Notes under the pieces: generated by a model
The model's input: only the letters and a program-made list of their open reading frames with translations
What the model was told of the DNA's origin: nothing
Database searches by the model: none
Shown: positions 12,656 through 24,279 of the stretch, piece after piece
Numbering within the stretch: position 1 is the stretch's first letter
Layout of the letters: each line of letters opens with the position of its first letter
NCBI RefSeq assembly: GCF_030272615.1
Contig: NC_081409.1
Location: forward strand, 619,055,255-619,119,254
Direction: 5' to 3'
Length of the DNA stretch: 64,000 nucleotides
Source of the DNA: Cryptomeria japonica
Taxonomy: Eukaryota > Streptophyta > Pinopsida > Cupressales > Cupressaceae
Made by a program: the position numbers and the translations under genes

Positions 12656-13222
12656 CAAGTTCCTTTTCTCATTACAAGTAATATTTTCTGTGATGATTTG
12701 GTCTCATAGATAAGAGTAAATATGGCTATAATGAGATGATTCATGTCCAATAATAGAAAAGACCATCTGGGATTCAGGAGAATCATAGGCAAGGTAATGT
12801 AACTCTTCCACCAGGAATTCAAAGAAAAAATTAGACTCTTGTAACTCTGGTATGGATGTCAAGGTGGCCATAGAATCTGCTGCTCTGTTTGCGGATCTGG
12901 GAATCTGATGAAATGATACAAAAGTAAAATATTTCTTGAGATCATCCACCATTCTCTTATAAGGCATCGTTTTCTCATCTCGATTATGATATATATCATT
13001 GATTTGATTGATGATTAGCTGAGAATCTCCATAGATGTGTAATTCAAGAACCTTCCATTCAATAGCTAGCTTGATCTCGTTTACCAAAGCTTCATACTCT
13101 ACAATGTTATTTGTACAAGGGAAAAGAATCTTGTAAGCCTTTGGGATTGAATACTTTTGAGGAGTAATAAAAAGTATTCCAGCACCAGAACCATTTTGAG
13201 TGAAAGACCCATCAAAGAACAT
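12656..13222 (-). pseudogene. Second (archaeal-type) RNase H of Tat pol
   Basis: The ORF has the RVT_3-type RNase H pattern. FFDGSFTQNGSGAGI carries the first Asp, NNIVEYEALVNEIKLA the Glu, IYGDSQLIINQ the next Asp, and SANRAADSMA the last. A second RNase H domain between the ordinary RNase H and integrase is a hallmark of Tat-lineage plant Ty3/gypsy elements. The catalytic residues look present here. The frame runs into the nested insertion near 12655 instead of continuing to integrase, so this is a broken polyprotein fragment. Confidence 0.8.
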
Positions 13223-13327
13223 CTTCTAGGATTGTTGAGTAAGGTGCATTATTGATTCATCTGGAAATTCTATATGCAGTGGTTGAGTGTCTTCAAGTGG
13301 AGCATCAACAAGTTGATCTACAATCAC

Positions 13328-14602
13328 CTATACTTTGATGGCTTTGCAGTCTACATATTCAATATAAAACTTTGTAAGAACCATGACCCATTTAGCCAAT
13401 CTTCCTGTAAGTGTTGCTTTATTGAGAAGATATTTGAGCGGATCAATCTTAGCTACTAGCTTGATGGAATGTGCTAACATGTAGTGTCTCAATTTTTGTG
13501 ATGCAAAGACAAATGCCAAACATGCTTTTTCTATTATAGTATAGTCCATTTCATAAGACACCAATTTTCTATTGATGTAATATATAGCTCTCTCTTTTTT
13601 ATTTTCATCCTGTTGTGCTAGAAGTGCCCCCAATGATGAATCAGTAGCTGATATGTATAAGATCAATGGTTTACCCCAAATTGGTGGATTGGACAGGTAT
13701 TCTTTGATTTTCTAAAGGTGTTGTTCACATTCCTGATCATAGTTGTATATTACTCCTTTCCTCAATACTTTTTAGAAAGGTTGAGCTTTGTTTGCTAGCT
13801 GAGAAATAAAGCGTGTGATTTATTGGAGACGTCCCTGTAAACTTCTCATTTGATTGATGTTTTTTGAAGGCAGCATTTCCATTATAGCTTGGACCTTCTC
13901 AAGATCAACCTTGATTCCCTTCTTTGAAATAATGTAGCCAAGTAGTTTACTAGATGTCACTCTGAATGCACACTTTTTTGGATTTAGCCAGAGTTTGAAT
14001 TTTTCCATTCTATCTAGTATAGGGCCTAGCTCTTGAATATGCGTGGATCTCTTCATAGTCTTTACTAAAGTGTCATCAACATAATCTTCCATATTATTAT
14101 GCATTATATCATGAAAGATAGTAGTTACTACTCTTTGGTAAGTTGTTCTTGCGTTCTTTAGCCCAAATGGCATGACATTTCAACAAAAGGTTCTCCATGC
14201 ATAGGTGAAAGTTGTCTTTTCTTGATCTCTAGGAGCTATTTTGATCTGATTATAGAAGGAGAAACCATCCATTAGTGAGTACATCTTATACCCAACAGTC
14301 ATATCGACTATCATATCAATGTTTAACAATGAAAAGTCATCCTTCAGACAAGCTTTGTTGAGATCTTTGAAGTCTGTGCAAACCCTAATAGATTTGTCTG
14401 CCTCTGACACAAGTACTATGTTTGAAATCCATTCTGCATAGTCTATAGCTCTGATAAATCCATGTTTTAGCAGTTTTTCTAGCTCAGCCTTGACTAGCAG
14501 TGCCACGTGAGGGTGCATCTTATGAAGTTTTTGCTTGACTAGTTTAACTCTTGGTGTGATAGAAAGATGGTGCATGATAAGATCAGGATCCAGGCCTAGC
14601 AT
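13328..14602 (-). pseudogene. Ty3/gypsy reverse transcriptase-RNase H
   Basis: The palm and fingers motifs appear in order: IRVCTDFKDLNKAC near 14370, LMDGFSFYNQI near 14275, MPFGLKNARTTYQR near 14160, and the catalytic YVDD near 14085. The ordinary RNase H follows (13666-13328) with YISATDSSLGALLAQ and RKLVSYEMDYTIIEKACLA. An in-frame TGA near 14177, just before MPFGL, probably replaces an aromatic codon, and another break lies between the RT and RNase H parts. The enzyme would copy element RNA into DNA in cytoplasmic particles. As it stands it is not translatable in one piece. Confidence 0.85.
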
Positions 14603-14614
14603 ATCAAAGTACGT

Positions 14615-16064
14615 TCATGCAAAATTGATCTTCTTTTCTGAAAAGAGATGAGTGAAATCTTTCAATTCTTCTGTTGATAATGATTGAGCTATGTCAATGA
14701 TGTGTGGTGTCTCTTGACTTCCAATGTTCACTGGTTGAGTTGGCTCAATTAATATAGAAGATCTTTCCTGAAAATGACTTGGCAGTATATCAAGTATCTC
14801 ACCTTCAGGTACCTCAGAGAGGTTTTCACCCTTAGGTATGTCCTTTATTTTCTCTTTTTTAGATTCTAACACCGCCACAATGTGGTTTTCGCCATCAGAT
14901 CTTTTATTTTTATTTTTTTATTTTTTCTATTAAGATACTTGATATATGTTTGAGTCATGTTCTCACTCTATTTGCTAGTGGAAGAGTACATAGGTTCAAC
15001 TGCATTGAGGTAATAGGCTAGCATGTAGTCATTGGAAAAAGTAGGTACATTCATGGGTTGGTCTTGTAGACTACAGTCAATTAATTCAAGATATAACAAG
15101 GATAGAGTGTGGACAGGTTTGAGGGAGTTCCTGGTATTGTCATCACAAGTCTGAATTGAAAAGTCGAGTTCTAGAAGACTACCTTGCATAAATGTCTCGA
15201 GACTAGGAAGAGTCAGAACATAATTATTAAAGTGCATGTTAATATTTAGTTGACCTATACAATAGACCTACTTGTAGCATCATTCTCTATGCCAGACTGA
15301 AATTCATATCGTGGTTTGATAGTAACAAGATCAGTAGATAGATTCTCATCAGTTATATTAGATGATTCAAAGTTTGATGCTGAGTAGTTATTATCATAAA
15401 TAGGACTATTGCCAGAGTCATTAGAGTCATCAAATGAAGTTTTCAAGTCTTCTTCAAGTGATTGAGTGAATGTGTGTATGGTATCAACACCAACATCTTT
15501 AATGTTGCAAGTTCCTTCAAGATTTGGCTCATTTATCATTTGTATCTGACATACCTGTTGACATAACCTTGATGATTCTGTGAGTCCCTGTTGTCTACTC
15601 CATTCAGCTTCCTCTAGACTAATGACTGGTTCTGCTTCTATAGCTTCAAATTCTTCTTGTGAAGTCCCATACCTGATTTGTTTTGTCCTATTAGAGGGGT
15701 ATATAATAGATGAAATTTTTTCTTGTATTCTTCCTTCTTTCAGCCCTTGTTCATAGTCTTGTTGTCTTTTTAGTCTGATTTCCTTATCTCCTTTTCTAGC
15801 TTTAAGCAAATCAACTCTTGAGTGTCATTTGTGATATCACTAGACTCTTCTGGAATTTTTGTAATGGATGTATCGGAGAGGTGGTCTAGACCCCATTCAT
15901 ACTCATTTGAGTCAGTCTCTAAATCTTCTACTTGTTGCCTACCAGTGTATGTTGGAACTTTCAGGGGTACAAACAATTCTCTGATTCTTTCTACTTTGTA
16001 TCTCATATCTTCTGGAACTTCAACTCCTTGTATTGTTGTAGCTAACACCATTGAAACTTGAGTA
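14615..16064 (-). pseudogene. Tat polyprotein linker, protease to RT
   Basis: Successive minus-strand ORFs (15809-15255, 15237-14968, 14878-14615) are acidic, Ser/Glu-rich and show no clear domain. They sit in order between the protease/G-patch part and the RT. LSTEELKDFTHLFSEKKINFA near 14615-14680 resembles the segment that commonly precedes RT in this lineage. The breaks between ORFs are stops and small shifts of decay, not a known programmed frameshift. Confidence 0.5.
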
Positions 16065-16340
16065 CTAGTTGTTTCTTCTATTTTGATTGGTAGTTCCTCT
16101 TGTTCTTTTCCACACTTTGCTTGATTTTGTTTGAGCGTCGACTTCCTGTGATGTTGAAGGTGATATCCTTTTCTTCCACTTAGACTTAGAAGCATGCTTT
16201 TGGTCTGATGTCTTTTTTGGATTGTATCCCAGTCCATCCCTATCATTTGTAGATTTTGTTTGTAGCTGAAGCGGTTCAATAATACCTTCTTGATATTTGC
16301 CTAGGGGACCAGTACCTGAATATCCCATGTGTTGGATCAT
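16065..16340 (-). pseudogene. G-patch-like segment of Tat polyprotein
   Basis: The minus-strand frame begins MIQHMGYSGTGPLGKYQEG and continues to RDGLGYNPKK. The pattern of a hydrophobic-Gly-Tyr start, GxGPLG, QEGI and a final GLGY matches the glycine-rich G-patch, a short nucleic-acid or helicase-binding module. It lies between the protease-like region and the RT of the same polyprotein. Downstream the frame becomes Lys/Ser-rich. I infer RNA binding or assembly; the match is by motif only. Confidence 0.5.
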
Positions 16341-16441
16341 TTTGTATCCGGGACCATATTGGGTTGGGGAAATCTCACAATGTCGTACTTCCTCATTTTG
16401 ACTATCTTCCTTTTAAATCCACTTAAGAACAACATCCTCTT

Positions 16442-17197
16442 CTATTTCATCTGCCAAGGAAGTAGAAGACTATATAAAAGACCATCATATATGATATTTG
16501 GAGTTAAAGTTTGTGTTCTCATAGCCTCTGATGGTTTTCCCAACCGTTTCGATGATGGAGGGAGAGAGACTAATGAAAGTACTGGTTCTATCTTGTATCC
16601 ATCCATGCCAATATTTGTAATCTTCAATTTATTTTCTAGGTCCTTCATCAGAGCTTCTGGACTTTCATTTGTAGAGGCTGCCCAATTATAAGGCACAAAA
16701 GTATCAACACCTTTTGTCAATGGATTACAAGGGAGATTTGTATGAGCAAGGATACTGACTTCAACTCCGTTATAAGGAAATTTTAAGCATTGATGATATG
16801 TAGATGGAACTGCCTTCATTTCATGAATCCATGACCTACCCAGTAAGATATTGTATGAGAGAGGAAGACCAAGTACCTAGAAAATGACATATCTTTCTAC
16901 AGGTCCCACCTTGATTGGTAATAGTACCAGACCTTTAGAGGTCCTTTATTCTTCATCATAGGCTTTTATTGTTATTTTCTTGGCTAGATCAATGACATTT
17001 TCAAAAAATCCTAATTGTGTAAGCAGACTGTAAGTACAGATATTCAACCCCACACCTCCATCTATCAAAACATGTTTAACTCTATGTTTATGGATCATTG
17101 CTTCAATATGCAATGGCTGGTTATGTGGATGATTTAGCGAGTTGTCATCTTCTTCAGAGAAGGTTAGATGGTGAGGTGAAGTCAGATGACCCACCAT
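16442..17197 (-). pseudogene. Aspartic protease region of Tat polyprotein
   Basis: VLIDGGVGLNIC near 17060 matches the active-site loop of Tat-lineage retropepsins, which read DGG or DGS where other elements have DTG or DSG. NQPLHIEAMIHKHRVKHV just before it is the usual flap-side context. The frame continues with interruptions to 16442, including [20 protein letters not shown]. Retropepsin would process the gag-pol polyprotein in the particle. Stops between 16946 and 16819 break it. Confidence 0.65.
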
Positions 17198-17371
17198 AGA
17201 TTAAAACTGATCAATATCTAAATATTTTGGAACATTAGTGGTGAGGAATGCTTTGTCCAGGATCTTTTTATGAGCATAAGAGATTTTAAGCAATTCAAAG
17301 ATGGATATTTGAGCATTCGTTCTTTTCAGTTGTTCAACAATGCTATATCTAGAGGATGATGATGAAGTTAG

Positions 17372-19282
17372 CTATTTAAATTTATCAAATGTTGATTCTT
17401 TTTGTTTGTTTGGCAAGGTTGGTAGGTTTGATGGTGTTTGAGCCAAAGTTGAAGAACTAGCTCCTTGGAGAGTGACTTTCTTCTGAGAATGGGTCATAGA
17501 ATTTGCATGTTGTGATTCATGTTGTTTGTCTTTGATTATAATCACATTGCAATATTCAGGTTGGGAAGACTCAATCATGTTGATGACGTTGTCATTGTTG
17601 GTATAAGTGTAATTTACTTTGGCACCTCCTTTTGTTTTTGAGGAATCACCTTGTTCATAAACAGGTAAAGGATCTTTAAATTCTTTGTGATCAACATTTG
17701 TCAAGTGATTCCCAACAACAATTTTACCAGCATCTATGAGATCTTGAATCTCATGCTTGAGCTTCATGCAGTTGTTTGTGCTATGACCTTTATTTCGATG
17801 GTAGTCGTAGTATTCATTTTCTCTCCACCATTTTGGTTTGACTTCCGGATCATATGGCCTAGAATTTTTTGGTAACGTTATCAGATCATTTTCCAATAAA
17901 GTTTTGAAAGCGGATTCGTATGATTCTTCTAGATGAGTGAATTCGCATCTAGGTTTTGAAAGCCAAGGTTTCTCTTTGAACCACTCTTCTACTTTCTTCA
18001 GAGGATTTTCTGCTACAATTTCAACTACTTTGAGTGCTTGTGTGCCACTAGCCAAGTTAAATATCGTGGGCTTCAAGTTGGTTTTAACAGTGTCCACCAC
18101 TCCATCATTCACAATGTTCTTGTTGTTGCCTTTTCCATATTTCCAATACTTGTTCTTTCCTTTGGAGCTAGAAGCTTGTTGTGTTTCTTTCAAAAGTGAG
18201 ATATCTCCTTTCTTTATAAGCACATCTTCCATACTGAGGGAATTAACTACCATTTTGTTAAATGAAGGGTGCACTTGCATTTGGATACTATATTTCAATT
18301 CAGGGATTAAGTTGTTGACAAAGATATCCATCTTCCCAAAATCTGGAATAGGCCGTGAATATCTGGAGAACAACTTCCTCCACCGTTGGAGAAAAGTGAG
18401 AAAGGGCTCTCCTATTTTTTGTTTTGTATTGCAAAGCTCTATCATAGTGACTGGGTGACGAATGTTATAGGAGTATTGTTGTAGAAACAGTTGGATTAAT
18501 TCCTCAAAAAAATTTATTCCCATAGGTAGGCTTGAGAACCATTTCATAGCTTGTCCCCCTAAACTTCTTGGGAAAAGGTTAATGAGATATGTTTGGTCGT
18601 GAATGAACTCCATACATAAAGCACAAAATTCTTTGATATTGTCTTGGGGATATGAGTTATCATCATATTTGTCAAATTTGAGGATCTCCACTCATGAAGG
18701 AAATGGAGGCATGTATAGGTTTTTGTCAAATGGAAATGGGCATATTGTCTCCAGAGAATATTGTTTTGGTGATTTATCCTTGTTTTTCAGTTTTGTGATG
18801 TCAGTCTGTAAGGCTTGTAACTATTTGTTTACCATTGCTAAGGGTGTCTCTTCCTCTTTAGTGATGAGAGTCTCGACACCATAACCAGTAGGAAGTTTAG
18901 CTCCTTGTCTTGCTAGCTCTAGAAAATAGTCTTCTTTTTCCTTAAGCCATGATAACCTTCATCATTTTTCAAAAATCTTTATTCGTTTGACATTTATGTA
19001 TATCAATTTCTAGAGGTTCAGAGGATTCAGATTCACTTGATGAGGAATCACTGTTGGTATCATGGATACTGATATCGTCATAGTTTTATGTTTCGCATCT
19101 TATCTTTCTTGTTTTGTTCCAAATATAGTGGGAGACAAAGACTGATCATAAACTGGGACATCTGATGTTGAAGGTTTATCAGTGAGAGGATCCTTTATGT
19201 AAAATGGATTATTTTGATATGAAAAGGATTCCCCTTTGCCTTTGGCATCCTTCTTACGAGAACTTCTGGTTTGAATAGGCAT
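17372..19282 (-). pseudogene. Ty3/gypsy gag
   Basis: The start is placed at 19282, where the ORF begins MPIQTRSSRKKDAKGKG. A stop-interrupted stretch leads to the main ORF (18691-17372, 439 codons). That ORF holds the retrotransposon gag core, with KWFSSLPMGINFFEELIQLF near 18530 and FLTFLQRWRKLFSRYSRPIPD near 18370. A damaged zinc-knuckle-like motif follows, YDYHRNKGHSTNNC near 17790, in which the first expected Cys reads Tyr. Gag forms the particle shell and binds element RNA. The N-terminal 200 codons and the main part are in different frames, so this copy is defective. Confidence 0.8.
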
Positions 19283-19363
19283 TTTTATTCATTGGTGTGA
19301 CCTAAAGTTGTTTGTGATGTAGAAGTCAAGATCAAATTTGGAGCTAGTTGTTAAGTTAACATA

Positions 19364-19510
19364 TTGATTGAGAGAAGCGACTAAGATTTAGTCTGGTTTT
19401 AGGAAAGATCTGTCCTATGTAAGATGTTTATCTAAGTTGATTCGAGAGAAGTGACTAAGACTCAGTTTGGTTTCAGGAACGATCTATCTTGTATAAGATG
19501 TTTATCTAAG
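19364..19510. repeat. 73-bp tandem duplication
   Basis: Two units with a period of 73 bp (second unit starts at 19437) both run from TTGATT(C)GAGAGAAG to GATGTTTATCTAAG, with about ten mismatches. They lie in the element's leader. Confidence 0.75.
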
Positions 19511-20032
19511 TGACTTAAGTTTGATAAGTAGCTGATTGAACTAGCTGAAAGATGATCAACAAAACCGTGCAACAGAAATGACACAGGTACACTATTTTGA
19601 CATGTTTATGCTCACTGTAGACTGTTTTAGGCAAGTTTGACTATTCTGGACTGACAAAATCAGAGATTTGTATGACAGGTTTTACAAGACTAGATGATAA
19701 TTTAATAGCTTCAAGACAATGACAATAGTGTTTGGTACGAGTTTCTGCCTAAGACCATATGACAAATGGGTATGTATGAAATGAAAAATTGATCAATGCA
19801 ATTTTTTATAGTATGACATGGGATGCAAGCTCAAATGACAGTTCCCTAAACAGGTCTCATACAACAGAGAATGCAAGCTCAAATGACAAACTGTTAGGAT
19901 TGATGGAATTTCGTATGACATAGATATGAAGCAGGATGATAAATCAGAAGACTCGTACGACTCTTTACTGGACAAAGGCAAAATTTTGAGTTTTCAATGA
20001 CTGAGTATGACCAGTTATGAGATGGAATGATT

Positions 20033-20110
20033 TTTTGACTAGGATAGACTAGTTTTTGACACGGACAGAGTTTCGACTAGGATAGACTAGTTTTGACACA
20101 GACAAAGTTT
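20033..20110. repeat. Tandem repeat, about 38 bp x2
   Basis: Two adjacent units both begin GACTAGGATAGACTAGTTTT and continue GACACxGACA then AGTTT. They lie in the leader of the Tat-like element. Confidence 0.7.
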
Positions 20111-21324
20111 TGATCATTGAGTTTGTTTCTTGTTTCTACAATTTTGGTATTCCAGTTTTAGTTTGAGGGATAAAAACATAGAAAATACGTAATATAAATA
20201 ATAACTCCAATCACAGCATGCAAACCCTATGGAAATTGGTGAGAAAAGAAAACCTTTGCTTGTAGACTCGGGTACACACCCAATAGCTAATCAAAATACA
20301 GTCGTTGAGTCTCACGCAATGGATTCTCAATACCATATTAGCCGACTCCAAATGCTAATGGGGGCACGAAATGACAAGTGTCTTGGGAGAATTACTATCT
20401 CTCTTGCACAAAGATTATCCCCCCTTTTGGAGGTGAACCGGGTAGCTTCTAATTTTAATTGGAACTAGTAAGGGATCCATTCAGCACGTCAAGGTATAAA
20501 CTCAATTAAGAGGTCTCCCAGCCTTGAAAACCAAGGTTTAATATACCCTAAGGTACAAAGGAGAGCTATTCCTGAGCACTGTTGTTGACTTGATTTTCAT
20601 CAAATCACATTGATTTTATAGTGGGTTGGAGTACTTGGTGTTTAGCCATTCCCACTTGGGTCATTCCCCTCTCACTGGTCATAATGGCTATAGAGTTATT
20701 AGCTCCTCTGGAGGGTAGGCACACTAAAGATATACAAATCTCAAACTTAAAGAAAACACCTCAAGGGTTTAGATTTTTTATTGTCTATAAAGACAAGAGC
20801 ATACTCTCCTACCTCTCAGAATTTTCTTAAAACACAAAATACAGATTTGTTCTTTAACCAAATAGAAAGTTAGGTGCCTAAAAAAAAAGAATTTAATGAA
20901 TACACGATGTTTGGTTGATTATCCTCAAGCAATCTACAAAGACAACAAATCAATGGTCATATTGTCTTTGTGCTACAAGCATAGTCTTCGACAATCGTTC
21001 TGCAAAAAAATGATTAGGTTGTGAAAATTTCTCAGACAAATGAACAATAAGCCAGGGTTAGCATTAGTATAATAAAAATTAAATGAGAAAACTTGAAAAA
21101 AGAAATCAGCTTTTTAACCAAAAATATAGAGTACCATACGACAATTCTCACCAACTCGTACGATAATTCGTACAGGATTGTAAGATACTTGCAGTTTGTC
21201 ATTCGACACTATGGGAAAACTTGTACGATAATTCATAGAAACTGTACGATCGAAAATCCAAAAAAATAAAAAATCTAAAAAATAAGAAAAAGTTAGTCTC
21301 TGAGGCCGAAAGATGTAGTCTCGA

Positions 21325-21342
21325 GCCCCACGGTGGGTGCCA
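21325..21342 (-). other. Primer-binding site of the Tat-like element
   Basis: On the minus strand the sequence TGGCACCCACCGTGGGGC begins four bases after the LTR ends in CACACA. This is the typical PBS form of Tat-lineage Ty3/gypsy elements and fixes both the LTR end and the element's orientation. Confidence 0.8.
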
Positions 21343-21346
21343 GAAA

Positions 21347-22497
21347 TGTGTGTGTGAAAAAGTGAAATAAGTCTGTAAGCTGCAAGACACAACACTTCAA
21401 TTACGTCATTATATGTATGGTTAGACAGATATAAGCATGAATAATAAAACCATAAAAAATTGACTAATTGCCTTCTAAAAGATGCGAGTATAAGATTGCT
21501 CATAGATTTGTATAAGCAATACTAGTGACTAGACTACACCAAGATGAAGGATTTAATCTATATGAGCATGATATTAAGCTAAATGGATGCAGATGGATGA
21601 AAAATTCAAGCAATATGGATTCAAGCAATATGGAGTAAACTAAATATGCAAAAAAGCTAAACCAAGATGCAATAATCTCAAAAAGCAAGCACAATATATT
21701 CAGTGACTCCAGAGCAAAAAGTGTATAATAATAAATCTCCAGGGTGTTTTGAATGAGAGCTGAAGGCTGAATTTATAGAGAATCACAAGAGAGATCAAGA
21801 GAAAGCACAATTTAGGATTAATTGAAATAATTGAGAAATCAGATTTAGTTAACCTTGAGATAGATTCCAATTATAGTTTAATTGAAATGCATTCAGAAAA
21901 GAATTTTGAGTTTGCATTAGAGATAAAATTCAATTAATTACAGGCACTTGAGATAAAAATAGGTAATTATTTGATTTATTCAAGAAAAGAGTCTCTTCAA
22001 TGCAACTGAAGTTCTTATCTCAAAAGCTTTGAGTTCCATTTTTAGAGAATGATTAAATTCCTTTTAATTATTTTTTTCTGATTTCAAGTTATCTCAATTT
22101 AGAAGAAAGAAATAATATCTCAATTTTGATTTCTCTTTCAATTGAATTCTTTTATTTTATTTTCAATTTAACTCTTGCTTTGCATATTGATTCCTCTTTT
22201 GTGATAAATCAATTCATTTTTTATGATTAATGGTAGATTTATTAATTAATTAAATACACTAGGATATTTAATAAATTAAATAGGATAATTGATCAAAATG
22301 ATTTTCTTGTAATGATTTAATTAATTAAATAAATATTTAATTAATATTGAGTTATTCACTTCCCATGTAATATTTGATGATTGAAGAATCAATTAATTGT
22401 GTGGTGAAAATTGATTTAATTGCCTTTGGTTAGGACCTTGGTGATGTTGTCGAGATTAGGGGCCCATGGTTTAGGTGACCATTTTTAGGGTATTACA
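21347..22497 (-). repeat. 5' LTR of the Tat-like element
   Basis: The minus-strand reading starts TGTAATACCCTAAAAATGG at 22497 and ends TTTCACACACACA at 21347, giving 1151 bp bounded by TG and CA. The end abuts the PBS. A TATA-like CTCTATAAATTCAGC lies on the minus strand near 21775. The interior is AT-rich. No partner LTR was found toward low coordinates. Confidence 0.75.
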
Positions 22498-24278
22498 TAT
22501 AGTACTAGCTAAAGTAGGAGAAAGCAAATGAGAAAGAAACCCTTTAAGGTAACCAAAATAAAAAATAGAGGAAAACAAATATTACAACTCCCATCTGCTA
22601 CCAAGAAAAGGGTTTGTAGTAGAAAGCAAGTAAGAAAATAAGGACACCCTATTCTCATCTCCAAAAGCCATAGGATATAAAGGAGCTAAGAGGAAATATG
22701 GAAAGGAAAAGAAAATTTTAAGAAAAAATACAACCTTAAGATAAAGAAGCCAAACTCCCTTGAACATAGAAATCCACTTCCCTATAGATCTCTTGAACCA
22801 AACAAATAGAGATCTGTACATAGTGTAGGCAACAAGGAAAGAACTAGTGACAAATAGGGGATCCAAATTGCAAAAAGCTCTAGAACAAGGAAAGAAGTCT
22901 TCTAAATTGACTTTAACCTCAACACAAATTGTCAAATCTCTAGCAACAACACCTTCCATGCATAGACTTGTAGTGCTTGTAGAGAACTTACAACCACAAA
23001 GGTATTTTCCCATGTTGGGGTGATTAGGATATTTATCAAATTATTTTATTAATTAGGTCCTTTAATTACTTTTTGACTATCATTTTGTCAAAATTTGAGC
23101 AATTGAAAAATTGCATCAAATTGGTTGCCGAAACTAAAGTTGAGGTAAAATCTATAGCTAGCTAAAAAAATTGGGAACTTTGGAGCAAAACAAAGATCGC
23201 CATCGCACTTAGGAGGCCTAAGAAACATAAATATTCCTACCATTTTGTCAAAACTGGAGATCAAAAATTTTATTACAAAGTTTTTTAGGAGAATGAAAAT
23301 CTATGCCATACCATATGGGTTCATACAATTGGATAGACCCATACCCCATGCCCATCATTAAAAGTTGTGCATGGGTCTTAAAAATTCCCTTGCTATCTTT
23401 TATTTGTAGAAAATTTCATTAATGTTTTCATGTGGGTGATTTTCTTTTAAAAGAAGTTTTAAAAATAAAAACCTCTTAAAATAAAATCAAAAGAAGAGAA
23501 AGTCAACCAAGCTACATTCATACCTAGTAGGTCTGCTACTAAAGCATGAGATTATCATCTTTTGTGACCTGGTGATCTCATAATATAGGGTTACACTTTT
23601 TGGCAAAACTTGACATTGAAATCAACATTTTGCACCTAATATTTACTTTCTAACACTTATAGTAGCTCAACCATTAAGAATTAGAGATAACACACACTTA
23701 TAATTACTAATATGCATTTGGTCCATTTAAGTTGCATATAAGTTATATTTTACATAAAAATACGATATTCTATTAATTAAAAATGATATTTTTTTATTCA
23801 ACTACTAGGAATTTTTAGATTAAAAGTTTTGGTCAAATCTTTAAAAACTCATTTTTAGGACACTTCGCACTAGACATGTTATTTTGACGAGTTGCATGAA
23901 ATGAAGGTCTTACGATATTTCATACGATGGCTACATGTTGATGAAGTTATCCCTCACGACTATTGGTCCCTCTCCCCTAGTGAATGTATGGAAGTTTACA
24001 TAGCCAGTGTAAACATGGTTTTCATCATTTTTAATATAATTCTAGAGAAATTAAAAAACTTAAATAATAACTAGTTTTCTTAAAAAGATTAGATGTATAG
24101 TTATATTAATACAAATTGATAGGTGAAAGTTAGTGTAAAGAATAAGAAAGATTTAATTCTCATCACTATTTTCTATTTGGTCTAAATGTCAATTTTGGAC
24201 ATAAAACTTGAAACTATGACAATAGAAACTATAATAGGAATTGTTACAATAACAACAACAATTTGTGATAGTAACAGT
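22498..24278. other. No recognisable gene
   Basis: This AT-rich stretch lies between the Tat-like LTR and LINE A. One minus-strand ORF of 143 codons (23013-22582) is Phe/Leu-rich and hydrophobic with no motif I recognise. Its start context is unremarkable and I do not call it a gene. Confidence 0.4.
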
Positions 24279-24279
24279 A

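Larger units (their letters stand above)
19283..21324 (-). other. Leader of the Tat-like element
   Basis: About 2 kb lies between the PBS and gag. I see no gene in it. It holds two short tandem duplications (19364-19510 and 20033-20110). The short ORFs on either strand show no domain. A long untranslated leader is usual for Tat-lineage elements. Confidence 0.5.
7658..22497 (-). mobile_element. Ty3/gypsy element, Tat-like lineage
   Basis: Reading on the minus strand, this element has a 5' LTR (22497-21347), a PBS, a leader of about 2 kb, gag, protease, RT, RNase H, a second archaeal-type RNase H, and integrase. The second RNase H, the PBS TGGCACCCACCGTGG, the DGG-type protease site and the long non-coding tail are all typical of the Tat lineage. 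Every ORF has stops or frameshifts. A non-coding element of about 3.8 kb interrupts pol between the second RNase H and integrase. No 3' LTR was recognised, so insertion age cannot be judged from LTR divergence. Confidence 0.8.

Noticed and set aside
16329-16691. 120-codon plus-strand ORF
   Set aside because: Antisense shadow of the Tat polyprotein between the protease and G-patch segments.
22582-23013. 143-codon minus-strand ORF
   Set aside because: Phe/Leu-rich with no motif, no homologous copy in the window and unremarkable start context; I could not support it as a gene or as LINE ORF1.
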